10,208 nucleotides of DNA from Flavobacteriales bacterium. GTDB taxonomy: Bacteria > Bacteroidota > Bacteroidia > Flavobacteriales > Flavobacteriaceae. Every line of letters begins with the position of its first letter. Positions within the stretch are counted from its first letter, which is position 1. The position numbers were made by a program, and so were the translations under genes. Of the stretch, positions 1 through 7,604 are shown in pieces. The stretch is from positions 1 through 10,208 of the forward strand of contig JAMONI010000224.1 of NCBI GenBank assembly GCA_027065935.1, given 5' to 3'. Under the pieces are notes generated by a model, which saw nothing but the letters and a program-made list of their open reading frames with translations, made no database searches and was not told the DNA's origin.

Positions 1-726
1 TATGTGGCTTTTACCCGGCCGGTAGAAAAACTTTATGTGTTGGCCGGCAATCCGGTCCGCTCAAAAAACAATACCGCACAAATTTTTTCCGCTATCGCCG
101 CAAAACTTCCCGGAGCATTGTCCGGCGCGCATATCAATACCGCTGAAGCTCTATTGCAATACGGTGAGGAAAAACCGTCTTCCGCCTCCGCCGGATCAGG
201 CATGGAGTATTTCGACACGGGATTTCATACGAAAATCAAAGACCCCGAAACCGCTCCGGTCCGAATCGATACGCGAAGCATCGATTTGTGGAGCGAAACC
301 AAACGTAAACCCGTAGAAGTGGGACTAACCGTCCATCAATACCTGTCCGAAATCGAATGCCTGAACGACTGGAAACGAGTGAAAAAACGAATCAAATCCG
401 GCTTGCCCGAAGAAATCGCCCGGGAAGTTATCTCCCGGATTGAACAAGTACTCCGGCATCCCGAACTCTCTTTTATGTTCGATTGCAACAACACGATTTT
501 AACCGAACGTCCGGTGCTTATGAAGCAAAGCTTTCGTCCCGACCGCATCGTCATCGAAAGGGAAAACCGCGCATCCGTTTTGGATTATAAAACCGGAAAA
601 CACGATGCACGCTATGAAAAACAATTGGAACAATACGCCCGACTGCTCCGGGAAGCCGGATTCAACGTCACGAGAAAATGGATTGTGTACGTCGGCGATA
701 CCATACGAATCATCAAACTTCCTTGA
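1..726 (+). CDS. UvrD/AddA-type helicase with RecB-family nuclease domain, C-terminal end (5' partial)
   Basis: The frame is open from base 1, so this is the tail of a larger protein that starts outside the window. The first codons read YVAFTRP, which matches superfamily 1 helicase motif VI (VAxTRA-like). After a linker of roughly 100 residues comes a PD-(D/E)XK nuclease domain of the RecB/AddA kind. Its motif series is visible: a His in GLTVHQYL (334-336), a Glu in LTERPVL (505-507), the Asp of RPDRI (541-543), the DYK catalytic core (583-591) and the QLxxY motif (622-636). Family knowledge: such enzymes resect double-strand breaks or process recombination intermediates, often with an AddB-like partner, which would lie outside the window. 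All nuclease residues appear intact. The stop is TGA at 724-726. The AddA-like assignment is firm at family level; the exact name (AddA or RecB) is not. Confidence 0.9.
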   Translation, partial: YVAFTRPVEKLYVLAGNPVRSKNNTAQIFSAIAAKLPGALSGAHINTAEALLQYGEEKPSSASAGSGMEYFDTGFHTKIKDPETAPVRIDTRSIDLWSETKRKPVEVGLTVHQYLSEIECLNDWKRVKKRIKSGLPEEIAREVISRIEQVLRHPELSFMFDCNNTILTERPVLMKQSFRPDRIVIERENRASVLDYKTGKHDARYEKQLEQYARLLREAGFNVTRKWIVYVGDTIRIIKLP

Positions 727-781
727 GCGCGTTACAGGACAAATGACACAAAAATTGTTGAAAATTCCACGACCGGAAATC

Positions 782-811
782 TTGGCCGGGACGTAAATTT
801 GATTAACTTTG
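782..811 (+). promoter_or_regulatory. Predicted Bacteroidota-type promoter for dnaE
   Basis: TAACTTTG at 804-811 matches the Bacteroidota -7 consensus TAnnTTTG exactly. A TTG at 782-784 lies 19 bases upstream, a good spacing for the -33 element. A second exact -7 match, TAAATTTG, lies at 794-801, one helical turn upstream, but has no good -33 partner. Transcription would start near 815, leaving a leader of about 85 bases before the dnaE ATG. I see no strong hairpin or riboswitch fold in that leader. Inferred from sequence only. Confidence 0.6.
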
Positions 812-900
812 TAACATAAACTTCCGGACGGATTCGAAAGGTTTCGGGCTTTTGTATTTAGCACTCAACGTTCGGATTAAGCGTTTAAAATCAACATCTT

Positions 901-3900
901 ATGTTTTTGATATTCGACACGGAAACCACCGGGCTTCCCCCGAAGGGTACCCGCTTCACGCAAACCGATTTGATGCCTCGAATGGTGCAAATCGCCTGGC
1001 AATTGCATGACGAAAGCGGAAAACTGATCGAGCATGCCGATTTTTTAATCAAACCCGAAGGCTTTAACATTCCGTTTGAAACCCAACAAAAACACGGCAT
1101 TTCCACCGAATTGGCTCTGGAAAAAGGTCGTCCGTTGAGGGAAGTATTAAGCCTTTTTTCGGAAGTTTTGGATAAAGCCGGTTTTATTGTCGGCCACAAC
1201 TTACAATTCGATATTGATATCATCTCCGCCGAACTCATTCGCATCCGGGAAGATTACGAACCGTTGCGTCAAAAAACCGTCATCGATACGATGAACGACG
1301 TGGTCACGGCATTTTGCCGGTTGCCCGGAGGACGAGGCAAATACAAACCTCCGCGTTTGGAAGAACTCTACGAGATTTTGTTCGGCGACAAATTCGATAA
1401 CGCCCACAACGCCACCGCCGACGTTGAAGCCACGGCACGCATTTTTTTCGAATTGCTCCGAAGAGACATTTTCACTCCCGAAAACACCCCCGTGCCGGCC
1501 GAAGTCTTTCAAAAAGTCAAACAAAATTTTCCCGGAACCGTTCCGAACTTCGGCATAGAACACGTCAACCTGTTTGAATTAAGCGAATCAATCCGGAAAT
1601 CCGGACGACAAGAAGACCGCACCGAAACGCCCGCAGTAAGCATCGACAGGAACACCCGCTTTGCACATCTGCACGTGTACACCCAATTTTCCATCTTGCA
1701 ATCTACGGTCAAACACAAAGAACTCATAGAAAAAGCCGCCCGGTACAACATGCCGGCCGTAGCCGTAACCGACAAAGGAAATATGTTCGGCGCATTCCGT
1801 TTTTGGCAAGCGGCCGACCAATATAATCGAGGCAAAGCAGAAGACGAAAAAATCAAACCCGTCTTGGGCGTGGAGCTCAACGTCTGTAAAGACCATACCG
1901 ATAAAACCAAGCAAGACGACGGCCATGCGGTGGTATTATTGGCCAAAAACAAGAAAGGTTACGAAAACTTACTCAAATTGGTTTCCATAGCCAATTTGGA
2001 AGGATTTTACTACGTGCCGAGAATAGACAAACAATTGCTAAAAAAACACCGTGAGGGCATTATCGCCCTTTCGGGCGGACTCGAGGGCGAAATCGCCCAT
2101 CACATACTGCGTGTGGGAGAAGCCCAAGCCGAAGCCAAATTGCAGGAATGGTTGGACATTTTCGGAGAGGATTTTTACCTTGAAGTTATGCGCCACAACC
2201 TCGATGCCGAAGAAGTGGTCAATAAAACCCTGAAAAAATTTTCCGAAAAATACGGCGTCAAACTGGTAGCGGCCAATCAAGTGTATTACACCGATCCCGA
2301 AGACTTCGAAGCGCACGAAATTCTCTTGTGCGTACGCGACGGCAAACGCCTCAGCGACCCGGTTGGAACGGGAAGAAATTTTCGTAAAGCTCTTCCGGTT
2401 AACGAATACTACTTCAAGTCCACCGCTCAGATGATTGAACTTTTTGAAACGGATATGCCCGAAGCCATCACGAACGTTTCCGAAGTTTTGGATAAAATAG
2501 AACACATCGATTTGAGCCGGGAAATCATCATGCCCAAATTCGACGTGCCCGAAGCTTTCAAGCAACCCGACGACCCGGATGACAAAAAAGCCCAAGCGGC
2601 CTACCTCGAGCATTTGGTCTATGAAGGCGCAAAAAGACGTTGGGGCGAAATAACCGATGAAATCAAACAACGATTGGATTACGAACTCCGTATCATCAAC
2701 CAATCGGGCTTTGCAGGTTATTTTCTCATCGTTTGGGACGTGATCAACAAAGCCAAAGAAATGGGCGTTATGGTGGGGCCGGGACGAGGTTCGGCCGCAG
2801 GCTCGGCCGTGGCATATACATTGGGTATCACTAACGTGGACCCCATAAAATATAATCTGCTTTTCGAAAGATTTCTCAACCCCGACCGCGTCAGTATGCC
2901 CGATATCGATATGGATTTCGACGATATCGGACGGGCCAAAGTAATCGACTACGTAACCCGGAAATACGGCAAAGAAAATGTAGCCCACATTATTACCTAC
3001 GGTTTCATCAAATCCAAAACGGCCATCCGGGATGCGTTCCGGGTGATGGAAATCGATTTCGCCATGGCCAACAAACTGTCGAAACTGGCCGATGCCCCTC
3101 TGGAGGTAATCCTAAACAACGATGAAAAAGCCTTACGGTCGAAAATCGAAAAAAGAGAGTCTCTGGAAAATGTCTTGCAATTCAAAAAAATTCTCAAAAA
3201 CAACCCCGAACTTGTCGAACCCCTAAAAAAAGCCGCCACCATAGAAGGCGCCATTCGTAACCGGGGATTACACGCCTGCGGATACATTATAGCACCCACT
3301 CATTTGGATAATTTAATCCCCGTAACTTCAACCAAAGATACCGACCTGTTGGTCACGCAATTCGACCTCTCCGTTGTAGAGTCGGCCGGATTGTTAAAAA
3401 TGGATTTTCTGGGAATTAAAACCCTCAGTATCATCAAAGATACCGTTGATTTGATCAAAAAACGGCATGGCAAAGACATCGACATCGATGCCCTTCCGTT
3501 GGACGACGAAGAAACCTACCGCTTGTTTAGAGAAGGACGCACGGTGGGGGTTTTCCAATTCGAGTCGGCGGGAATGCGAAAATATTTGAAAGAACTGAAA
3601 CCTACCGAATTCGAAGATTTGATTGCCATGGTGGCCTTGTATCGCCCCGGCCCTATGGATAAAATTCCCAATTATATCGCCCGTAAGCACGGACTCGAAC
3701 AAGTCACTTACGACTTGGATATCATGGAAGAATACCTCAAACCCACTTACGGAATCACCATTTACCAAGAACAAGTGATGCGCCTGTCACAAAAAATCGC
3801 CGGCTTTACCGGCGGCCAAGCCGACCGCTTACGTAAAGCTATGGGAAAAAAGAAAAAGAAAGAATTGGACGAACTCTATTCCGACTTTATCGAAGGCGGT

Positions 3901-5343
3901 TTGAAAAACGGACATCCCAAAGAGATTTTGGAAAAAATCTGGAAAGACTGGGAATCCTTCGCGCATTATGCGTTTAACCGCTCCCACGCCGTCAGTTATG
4001 CCATAGTGGCTTACCAAACCGCATGGCTCAAAGCCCACTATCCGGCCGAATTTTTGGCCGCCTCGCTATCCCACCACATCAACTCGCGCGACAAAGTGAC
4101 CAAATTTATCGAAGACGCCAAAGCACACAATATCAAAGTCCTCCCGCCCGACGTAAACGAATCCGATAAAAACTTTACCGTAAACAAAGAAGGAAATATA
4201 CGTTTCGGATTGGTAGCCATCAAAGGCGTGGGTGAAAGTGCCGTGGATGAAATCATTCGCAACCGGGCCGGCACTCCTTATGCATCCGTTTATGATTTTA
4301 TTCGAAGGGTAAACCTTACGGCAGTCAATAGCCGAGTACTCGAAGGATTAGCCCTCTCCGGGGCATTCGACCGGTTCGGATTCGACAGGGATTTGTTTAT
4401 TTGTAATGAAGGAAAATTCATCAAGGATTTAATCAAATACGGACAAAAATACAGGTCCGAAAAACAAAAAAGTCAAGCTTCATTATTTGAAGGGACGCAA
4501 GAACTGGAACTGCCCGAACCCAAACCCGCCAAGTGTGCGTATCCGTTGCCTCCTTCGGAACTGCTTGAAATCGAAAAAGATTTGCTCGGATTTTACGTGT
4601 CGGGACATCCGCTCGATATGTACAAACATCACGTCAGGTTCTTCAAAAAATACGAAACCGAATACGTAAACTTGGTTCTCAAAGCCCTGAATACCATGAC
4701 CGACGTAAAATACGAAACCGGCGAAGCCGACGACACGCAAGAAGAATTCGTTTACGATGCCGAAACCGGACAGCTCGTTGAAACCGACGAAGTCATCACC
4801 GATGAAGTATTGACCTATCACGAAGCCAAACTGATGCTTAACAAAAAAATAAATCTCGTCGGCTTTATCACCGAGGCCAAACATTTGACCTCCCGTAACG
4901 GCAAATCCATGGGATTCTTCAAATTGGAAGATTATACCGGCGAATTGGAAGCGGGCATCTTCGGTGAAGTTTACTTGAAAAAAGAACATTTGGTCAAAGA
5001 AGGCCTTAAAGTGGGTGTGACCGTAGTGGTAGAAGAAAATTTCCGGCGCAAAGGTACGTATTCTGTCAGGGTGGTCGATATGATTCCGCTCGAAGACGTA
5101 TTGAGCGTGCACGCCAAAACCCTAACCGTGTTTTTCAACGAAATCGACATTACAAAAGAACTCGTGGACAAACTCCTGCATATCGTAAAAAAACACAAAG
5201 GAAAAAAACGATTCGAAGTATATATTCATTCCATCGCCGAAAAATTCAAATTGAAATTAACCAGCCGGAATTATAAAGTGGATATCAATTCCGACCTGTT
5301 AGACGAACTGGAAGCCGAAGGTTTCGACTATAAAGTAACATGA
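901..5343 (+). CDS. dnaE: DNA polymerase III alpha subunit with fused N-terminal DEDDh proofreading exonuclease
   Basis: This is the replicative polymerase catalytic subunit, 1480 residues, longer than the roughly 1160 of E. coli DnaE because of an N-terminal exonuclease. Exonuclease (about 1-185): D6 and E8 in FDTETTG, D104 in HNLQFD, H169 and D174 in HNATAD, all DEDDh residues present. PHP domain (about 253-500): starts at FAHLH (H256, H258) but lacks several metal ligands (see findings). Polymerase core: VGPGRGSAAGS at 625-635, catalytic aspartates D670 and D672 in PDIDMDF and D835 in KMDFLG. Further on are a helix-hairpin-helix (about 1101-1125), a clamp-binding motif QASLF (1192-1196) and an OB fold (about 1317-1385). 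An acidic segment at 1268-1303 precedes the OB fold. The ATG at 901 fits the family opening MFLIFDTETTG; no Shine-Dalgarno is visible. The N-terminal fusion is, to my knowledge, normal for Flavobacteriia. A promoter is predicted upstream. Confidence 0.97.
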   Translation: MFLIFDTETTGLPPKGTRFTQTDLMPRMVQIAWQLHDESGKLIEHADFLIKPEGFNIPFETQQKHGISTELALEKGRPLREVLSLFSEVLDKAGFIVGHNLQFDIDIISAELIRIREDYEPLRQKTVIDTMNDVVTAFCRLPGGRGKYKPPRLEELYEILFGDKFDNAHNATADVEATARIFFELLRRDIFTPENTPVPAEVFQKVKQNFPGTVPNFGIEHVNLFELSESIRKSGRQEDRTETPAVSIDRNTRFAHLHVYTQFSILQSTVKHKELIEKAARYNMPAVAVTDKGNMFGAFRFWQAADQYNRGKAEDEKIKPVLGVELNVCKDHTDKTKQDDGHAVVLLAKNKKGYENLLKLVSIANLEGFYYVPRIDKQLLKKHREGIIALSGGLEGEIAHHILRVGEAQAEAKLQEWLDIFGEDFYLEVMRHNLDAEEVVNKTLKKFSEKYGVKLVAANQVYYTDPEDFEAHEILLCVRDGKRLSDPVGTGRNFRKALPVNEYYFKSTAQMIELFETDMPEAITNVSEVLDKIEHIDLSREIIMPKFDVPEAFKQPDDPDDKKAQAAYLEHLVYEGAKRRWGEITDEIKQRLDYELRIINQSGFAGYFLIVWDVINKAKEMGVMVGPGRGSAAGSAVAYTLGITNVDPIKYNLLFERFLNPDRVSMPDIDMDFDDIGRAKVIDYVTRKYGKENVAHIITYGFIKSKTAIRDAFRVMEIDFAMANKLSKLADAPLEVILNNDEKALRSKIEKRESLENVLQFKKILKNNPELVEPLKKAATIEGAIRNRGLHACGYIIAPTHLDNLIPVTSTKDTDLLVTQFDLSVVESAGLLKMDFLGIKTLSIIKDTVDLIKKRHGKDIDIDALPLDDEETYRLFREGRTVGVFQFESAGMRKYLKELKPTEFEDLIAMVALYRPGPMDKIPNYIARKHGLEQVTYDLDIMEEYLKPTYGITIYQEQVMRLSQKIAGFTGGQADRLRKAMGKKKKKELDELYSDFIEGGLKNGHPKEILEKIWKDWESFAHYAFNRSHAVSYAIVAYQTAWLKAHYPAEFLAASLSHHINSRDKVTKFIEDAKAHNIKVLPPDVNESDKNFTVNKEGNIRFGLVAIKGVGESAVDEIIRNRAGTPYASVYDFIRRVNLTAVNSRVLEGLALSGAFDRFGFDRDLFICNEGKFIKDLIKYGQKYRSEKQKSQASLFEGTQELELPEPKPAKCAYPLPPSELLEIEKDLLGFYVSGHPLDMYKHHVRFFKKYETEYVNLVLKALNTMTDVKYETGEADDTQEEFVYDAETGQLVETDEVITDEVLTYHEAKLMLNKKINLVGFITEAKHLTSRNGKSMGFFKLEDYTGELEAGIFGEVYLKKEHLVKEGLKVGVTVVVEENFRRKGTYSVRVVDMIPLEDVLSVHAKTLTVFFNEIDITKELVDKLLHIVKKHKGKKRFEVYIHSIAEKFKLKLTSRNYKVDINSDLLDELEAEGFDYKVT

Positions 5344-5412
5344 GCGGTTTTCCCCGTTTAAACCTTCGTAAGTTAGCGGCATCAAATACCCGGAACCGAA
5401 AAACCAATTGAT

Positions 5413-5889
5413 ATGAAAAAAATTTGGATAATGCTATGGATTACCGCCGCTTTGATTTCGGCGCAAGCACAACAACAACCCGAAAAACAAGGAAGGGAAA
5501 AACTTCTTGAAAAAAAATTAAACTACCTGAGAGAAAAATTAATGCTCAACGATCGGGAATTCGTCGTCTTTGAACAAGAGTTCAAATCTTTTGAAACACA
5601 AAGATGGAAGTTATTTCGCCAAAAAAAACAAATTCTCCAGACCTTGCGCGGAAACAAAACCGCGAACTTAAGCGATAAAGAAATCGCCGACAAACTCAAA
5701 CACTTAAGAAAATTGGAAAGAAGCCTGTTTGAACTAAAGGATAAACATTTCGAACGTATCCAAAACATACTTCCTCCCAGAAAAGCTTTACAATACTGGA
5801 AATACTCCTTGCAGTTTAACAAAATGCTATTGAAAAAACGAAAAACGCACCGGAGAAAAACCGGAGAAAAAAGCGACGGACACCGGTAA
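5413..5889 (+). CDS. Small exported Spy/CpxP-like (LTXXQ-type) protein, resembling flavobacterial 'sensor of ECF-type sigma factor' proteins
   Basis: The 158-residue product starts with a clear signal peptide: MKK, a hydrophobic stretch (about 4-15) and an AQA signal peptidase I site, with cleavage predicted after residue 19. The mature part is predicted to be almost wholly helical and highly charged. A helix around LNYLREKLMLNDREFVVFE (37-55) resembles the LTxxQ-type repeat of Spy/CpxP periplasmic proteins. A second motif, NILPPRKALQYWKYS (118-132), is like the LPPKKA-x-Y segment in Bacteroidota proteins often annotated as sensors of ECF sigma factors. The tail (141-158) is strongly basic. 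It should act in the periplasm. A chaperone or stress-sensing role is inference, and no sigma or anti-sigma gene is visible here. It lies 69 bases after dnaE and may be cotranscribed with it; only a weak promoter-like site (TAAGTTAG, 5369-5376) is seen in the gap. Confidence 0.7.
   Translation: MKKIWIMLWITAALISAQAQQQPEKQGREKLLEKKLNYLREKLMLNDREFVVFEQEFKSFETQRWKLFRQKKQILQTLRGNKTANLSDKEIADKLKHLRKLERSLFELKDKHFERIQNILPPRKALQYWKYSLQFNKMLLKKRKTHRRKTGEKSDGHR
5850..5871 (+). repeat. Tandem duplication of an 11-base unit near the 3' end of the exported-protein gene
   Basis: CCGGAGAAAAA occurs twice in direct succession (5850-5860 and 5861-5871) inside the codons for the basic C-terminal tail. Eleven is not a multiple of three, so loss or gain of one copy would change the reading frame of the last few residues. 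Confidence 0.75.
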
Positions 5890-5907
5890 TTTTACTAAAA
5901 GGAACAT

Positions 5908-5926
5908 AAAACCCGAAGGATTTTAA
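5908..5926. repeat. 19-base palindromic element, copy 1 (imperfect)
   Basis: AAAACCCGAAGGATTTTAA can form a small hairpin: AAAACCC against GGATTTT with one C:A mismatch and a GAA loop. It follows the exported-protein stop by 18 bases. It matches the copy after gltX (7525-7543) at 17 of 19 positions. It may be a weak terminator or a dispersed intergenic repeat. Confidence 0.5.
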
Positions 5927-5939
5927 AGGCGAAGCGGGG

Positions 5940-5969
5940 TTAGAGCAACGAATAATTATCGTAACTTTG
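5940..5969 (+). promoter_or_regulatory. Predicted Bacteroidota-type promoter for gltX
   Basis: TAACTTTG at 5962-5969 is an exact match to TAnnTTTG and is identical to the element upstream of dnaE. The -33 position is weak: TTA at 5940-5942 instead of TTG, with a 19-base spacer. The element ends 13 bases before the gltX ATG, so the transcript would have a leader of only about 10 bases and no room for a normal ribosome binding site. Confidence 0.55.
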
Positions 5970-5982
5970 TCCAAAACCCAAA

Positions 5983-7512
5983 ATGCAAGAATTTCGTGTA
6001 CGCTTTGCCCCCAGCCCTACCGGGCCGCTTCATATCGGAGGGGTTCGGACGGCTTTATACAACTATTTGTTAGCCCGCAAATACAACGGAAGTTTTATTC
6101 TTCGAATCGAAGACACGGACCAAAAGCGTTTTGTTCCCGGCGCCGTTGAATATATTCGAGAAGCGTTGGAGTGGGCGGGCATCGTTCCCGACGAAGGCTT
6201 CGGCTACGGCGGAACTTACGGGCCTTACAAACAAAGCGAACGGAGCGACATCTATAAAAAATACGTTCGACAGCTCCTCGACTCAGGAAAAGCCTACTAC
6301 GCCTTTGATACACCGGAAGAATTGGATGCCTTGCGAAAACAATATGAAGCCGAAGGAAAAACCTTTATGTACGATAGCAGCGAAAGAATGCGCTTAAATA
6401 ACTCATTGACACTGTCGTCCGCAGAAGTGCGAAAACGCTTGGAAGAAGGCCACCCCCATGTCATACGGTTTAAAACAGAGCCCGGACGGGAATTACACAT
6501 AAACGATCTCATTAGGGGAGCAATTAAAGTTAATTCTTCCACTTTAGACGACAAGGTTTTGATGAAAAGCGACGGTTTGCCCACTTATCATTTGGCCAAC
6601 ATAGTGGACGACCGTCTGATGCGTATAACCCACGTGATTCGAGGTGAAGAATGGTTGCCGTCATTACCTCTACACATCTTGCTTTATGAAGCATTCGGGT
6701 GGAAACCGCCGGAGTTTGCCCACTTGCCTCTTATATTAAAACCAAATGGAAAAGGGAAACTAAGTAAGCGTGACGGTGTTTCGGGCGGATTTCCGGTTTT
6801 TCCCCTGCAATGGCAAGATCCCGCTACGGGACAAACCTATTCCGGTTACCGGGAAGAAGGCTATTTGCCGCAGGCTTTTGTGAATATATTGGCGTTTTTG
6901 GGCTGGAACCCGGGCGACGAAAAAGAAATTTTTACATTGAAAGAGTTGGTGCAAGCTTTCGATTTGTCCCGTGTCAACAAGAGCGGTGCCCGCTTCGACC
7001 CCGAAAAAGCCAAATGGTTTCAGCACCAACATTTCCAAAAACTGTCCGACGAAGAAATGTTAAAATACATCGAACCGGTTTTACTTAAAAAACTGGGAGG
7101 TCGTGCGGAAGAAAAAGTACCGAAGGATTATACGAAAAAAGTATTATCCCTCGTCCGCGAACGCTTAACCTTCCCCGGAGATTTTTGGACATGGGCATCG
7201 TATTTTTACCAAGCGCCCGAAGGCTATAATCCGAAAACCGTAAAAAAACGTTGGAAAGACGACACATCGCATTTGCTCAACGAATTGTTGCCCGAAATGG
7301 AAAACATCACCCCTTGGGAAGCCGCTTCTATAAAAAAACAAATATCCTCATGGATAGAAGCAAAAGCCTTGGGCTTCGGAAAAGTTTTACAACCCTTACG
7401 TATCGCACTCACCGGTGATTTAAAAGGCCCCGATTTATTCGAGATGATGGCCCTCTTGGGAAAAGAAGAAACCTTAAAACGTATCCGTAAGGCTATAGAA
7501 ACTCTAAAATGA
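5983..7512 (+). CDS. gltX: Glutamyl-tRNA synthetase
   Basis: A class I aminoacyl-tRNA synthetase of 509 residues, the usual bacterial GluRS length. It attaches glutamate to tRNA(Glu) in the cytoplasm using ATP. The Rossmann catalytic domain shows the HIGH-type signature in APSPTGPLHIGG (H17-G20), the GPYKQSER segment that helps bind substrate, and a KMSKS-type loop, KLSKR, at 259-263. After this loop, residues about 265-295 (GFPVFPLQW through GYREEGYLP) form a segment that I recognise as typical of Bacteroidota GluRS. The region from about 340 to the end is the helical anticodon-binding half. All catalytic motifs are intact. The ATG at 5983 gives the family start MQEFRVRFAPSPTG. Whether it also mischarges tRNA(Gln) cannot be judged; no GlnRS or GatCAB gene is visible here. 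It has its own predicted promoter and is convergent with truA. Confidence 0.97.
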   Translation: MQEFRVRFAPSPTGPLHIGGVRTALYNYLLARKYNGSFILRIEDTDQKRFVPGAVEYIREALEWAGIVPDEGFGYGGTYGPYKQSERSDIYKKYVRQLLDSGKAYYAFDTPEELDALRKQYEAEGKTFMYDSSERMRLNNSLTLSSAEVRKRLEEGHPHVIRFKTEPGRELHINDLIRGAIKVNSSTLDDKVLMKSDGLPTYHLANIVDDRLMRITHVIRGEEWLPSLPLHILLYEAFGWKPPEFAHLPLILKPNGKGKLSKRDGVSGGFPVFPLQWQDPATGQTYSGYREEGYLPQAFVNILAFLGWNPGDEKEIFTLKELVQAFDLSRVNKSGARFDPEKAKWFQHQHFQKLSDEEMLKYIEPVLLKKLGGRAEEKVPKDYTKKVLSLVRERLTFPGDFWTWASYFYQAPEGYNPKTVKKRWKDDTSHLLNELLPEMENITPWEAASIKKQISSWIEAKALGFGKVLQPLRIALTGDLKGPDLFEMMALLGKEETLKRIRKAIETLK

Positions 7513-7524
7513 AAAGGGAAATAA

Positions 7525-7543
7525 AAAATCCGCAGGATTTTAA
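7525..7543. terminator. Perfect small hairpin after gltX; 19-base palindromic element, copy 2
   Basis: AAAATCC (7525-7531), loop GCA and GGATTTT (7535-7541) form a perfect 7-bp stem that starts 12 bases after the gltX stop. The descending arm ends in four T residues. The stem is A/T-rich and short, so it would be a weak intrinsic terminator at best. Because it is symmetric it could act on transcripts from both sides. The same 19-base element, with two changes, lies at 5908-5926. Confidence 0.45.
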
Positions 7544-7547
7544 TCAG

Positions 7548-7575
7548 TGAACAATGAACAACGAACAATAAATAA
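7548..7575 (+). repeat. Heptad tandem array 1, four units of 7 bases
   Basis: Four consecutive 7-base units: TGAACAA, TGAACAA, CGAACAA, TAAATAA. The first two are identical, the third differs by one base, and the fourth is degenerate. The array lies in the gap between convergent gltX and truA and is non-coding. Confidence 0.75.
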
Positions 7576-7604
7576 TTTTTTTCGAGTGACCTAGCGAAAA
7601 TAAC

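Noticed and set aside
812..900. Structured leader or riboswitch before dnaE
   Set aside because: Only very short local pairings (such as CGAA with TTCG) are visible, with no recognisable riboswitch core.
901..1455. Exonuclease-polymerase fusion as a new architecture
   Set aside because: An N-terminal DEDDh exonuclease fused to DnaE is, to my knowledge, the usual form in Flavobacteriia. Only the PHP erosion and the acidic segment are reported.
2038..2988. A 316-codon open frame on the minus strand inside dnaE
   Set aside because: It lies opposite a strongly conserved polymerase region and its protein resembles no family I know (rich in F, V, G and H). It is a codon-use shadow of the GAA/AAA-rich plus strand.
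4483..5112. A 209-codon open frame on the minus strand opposite the C-terminal part of dnaE
   Set aside because: Very rich in Phe, with no recognisable domain and no start context. It mirrors Glu/Lys codons of the real gene.
5369..5376. TAAGTTAG as a promoter for the exported-protein gene
   Set aside because: One mismatch in the TTTG part and no good -33 element, so it is too weak to list as a promoter; mentioned only in the gene entry.
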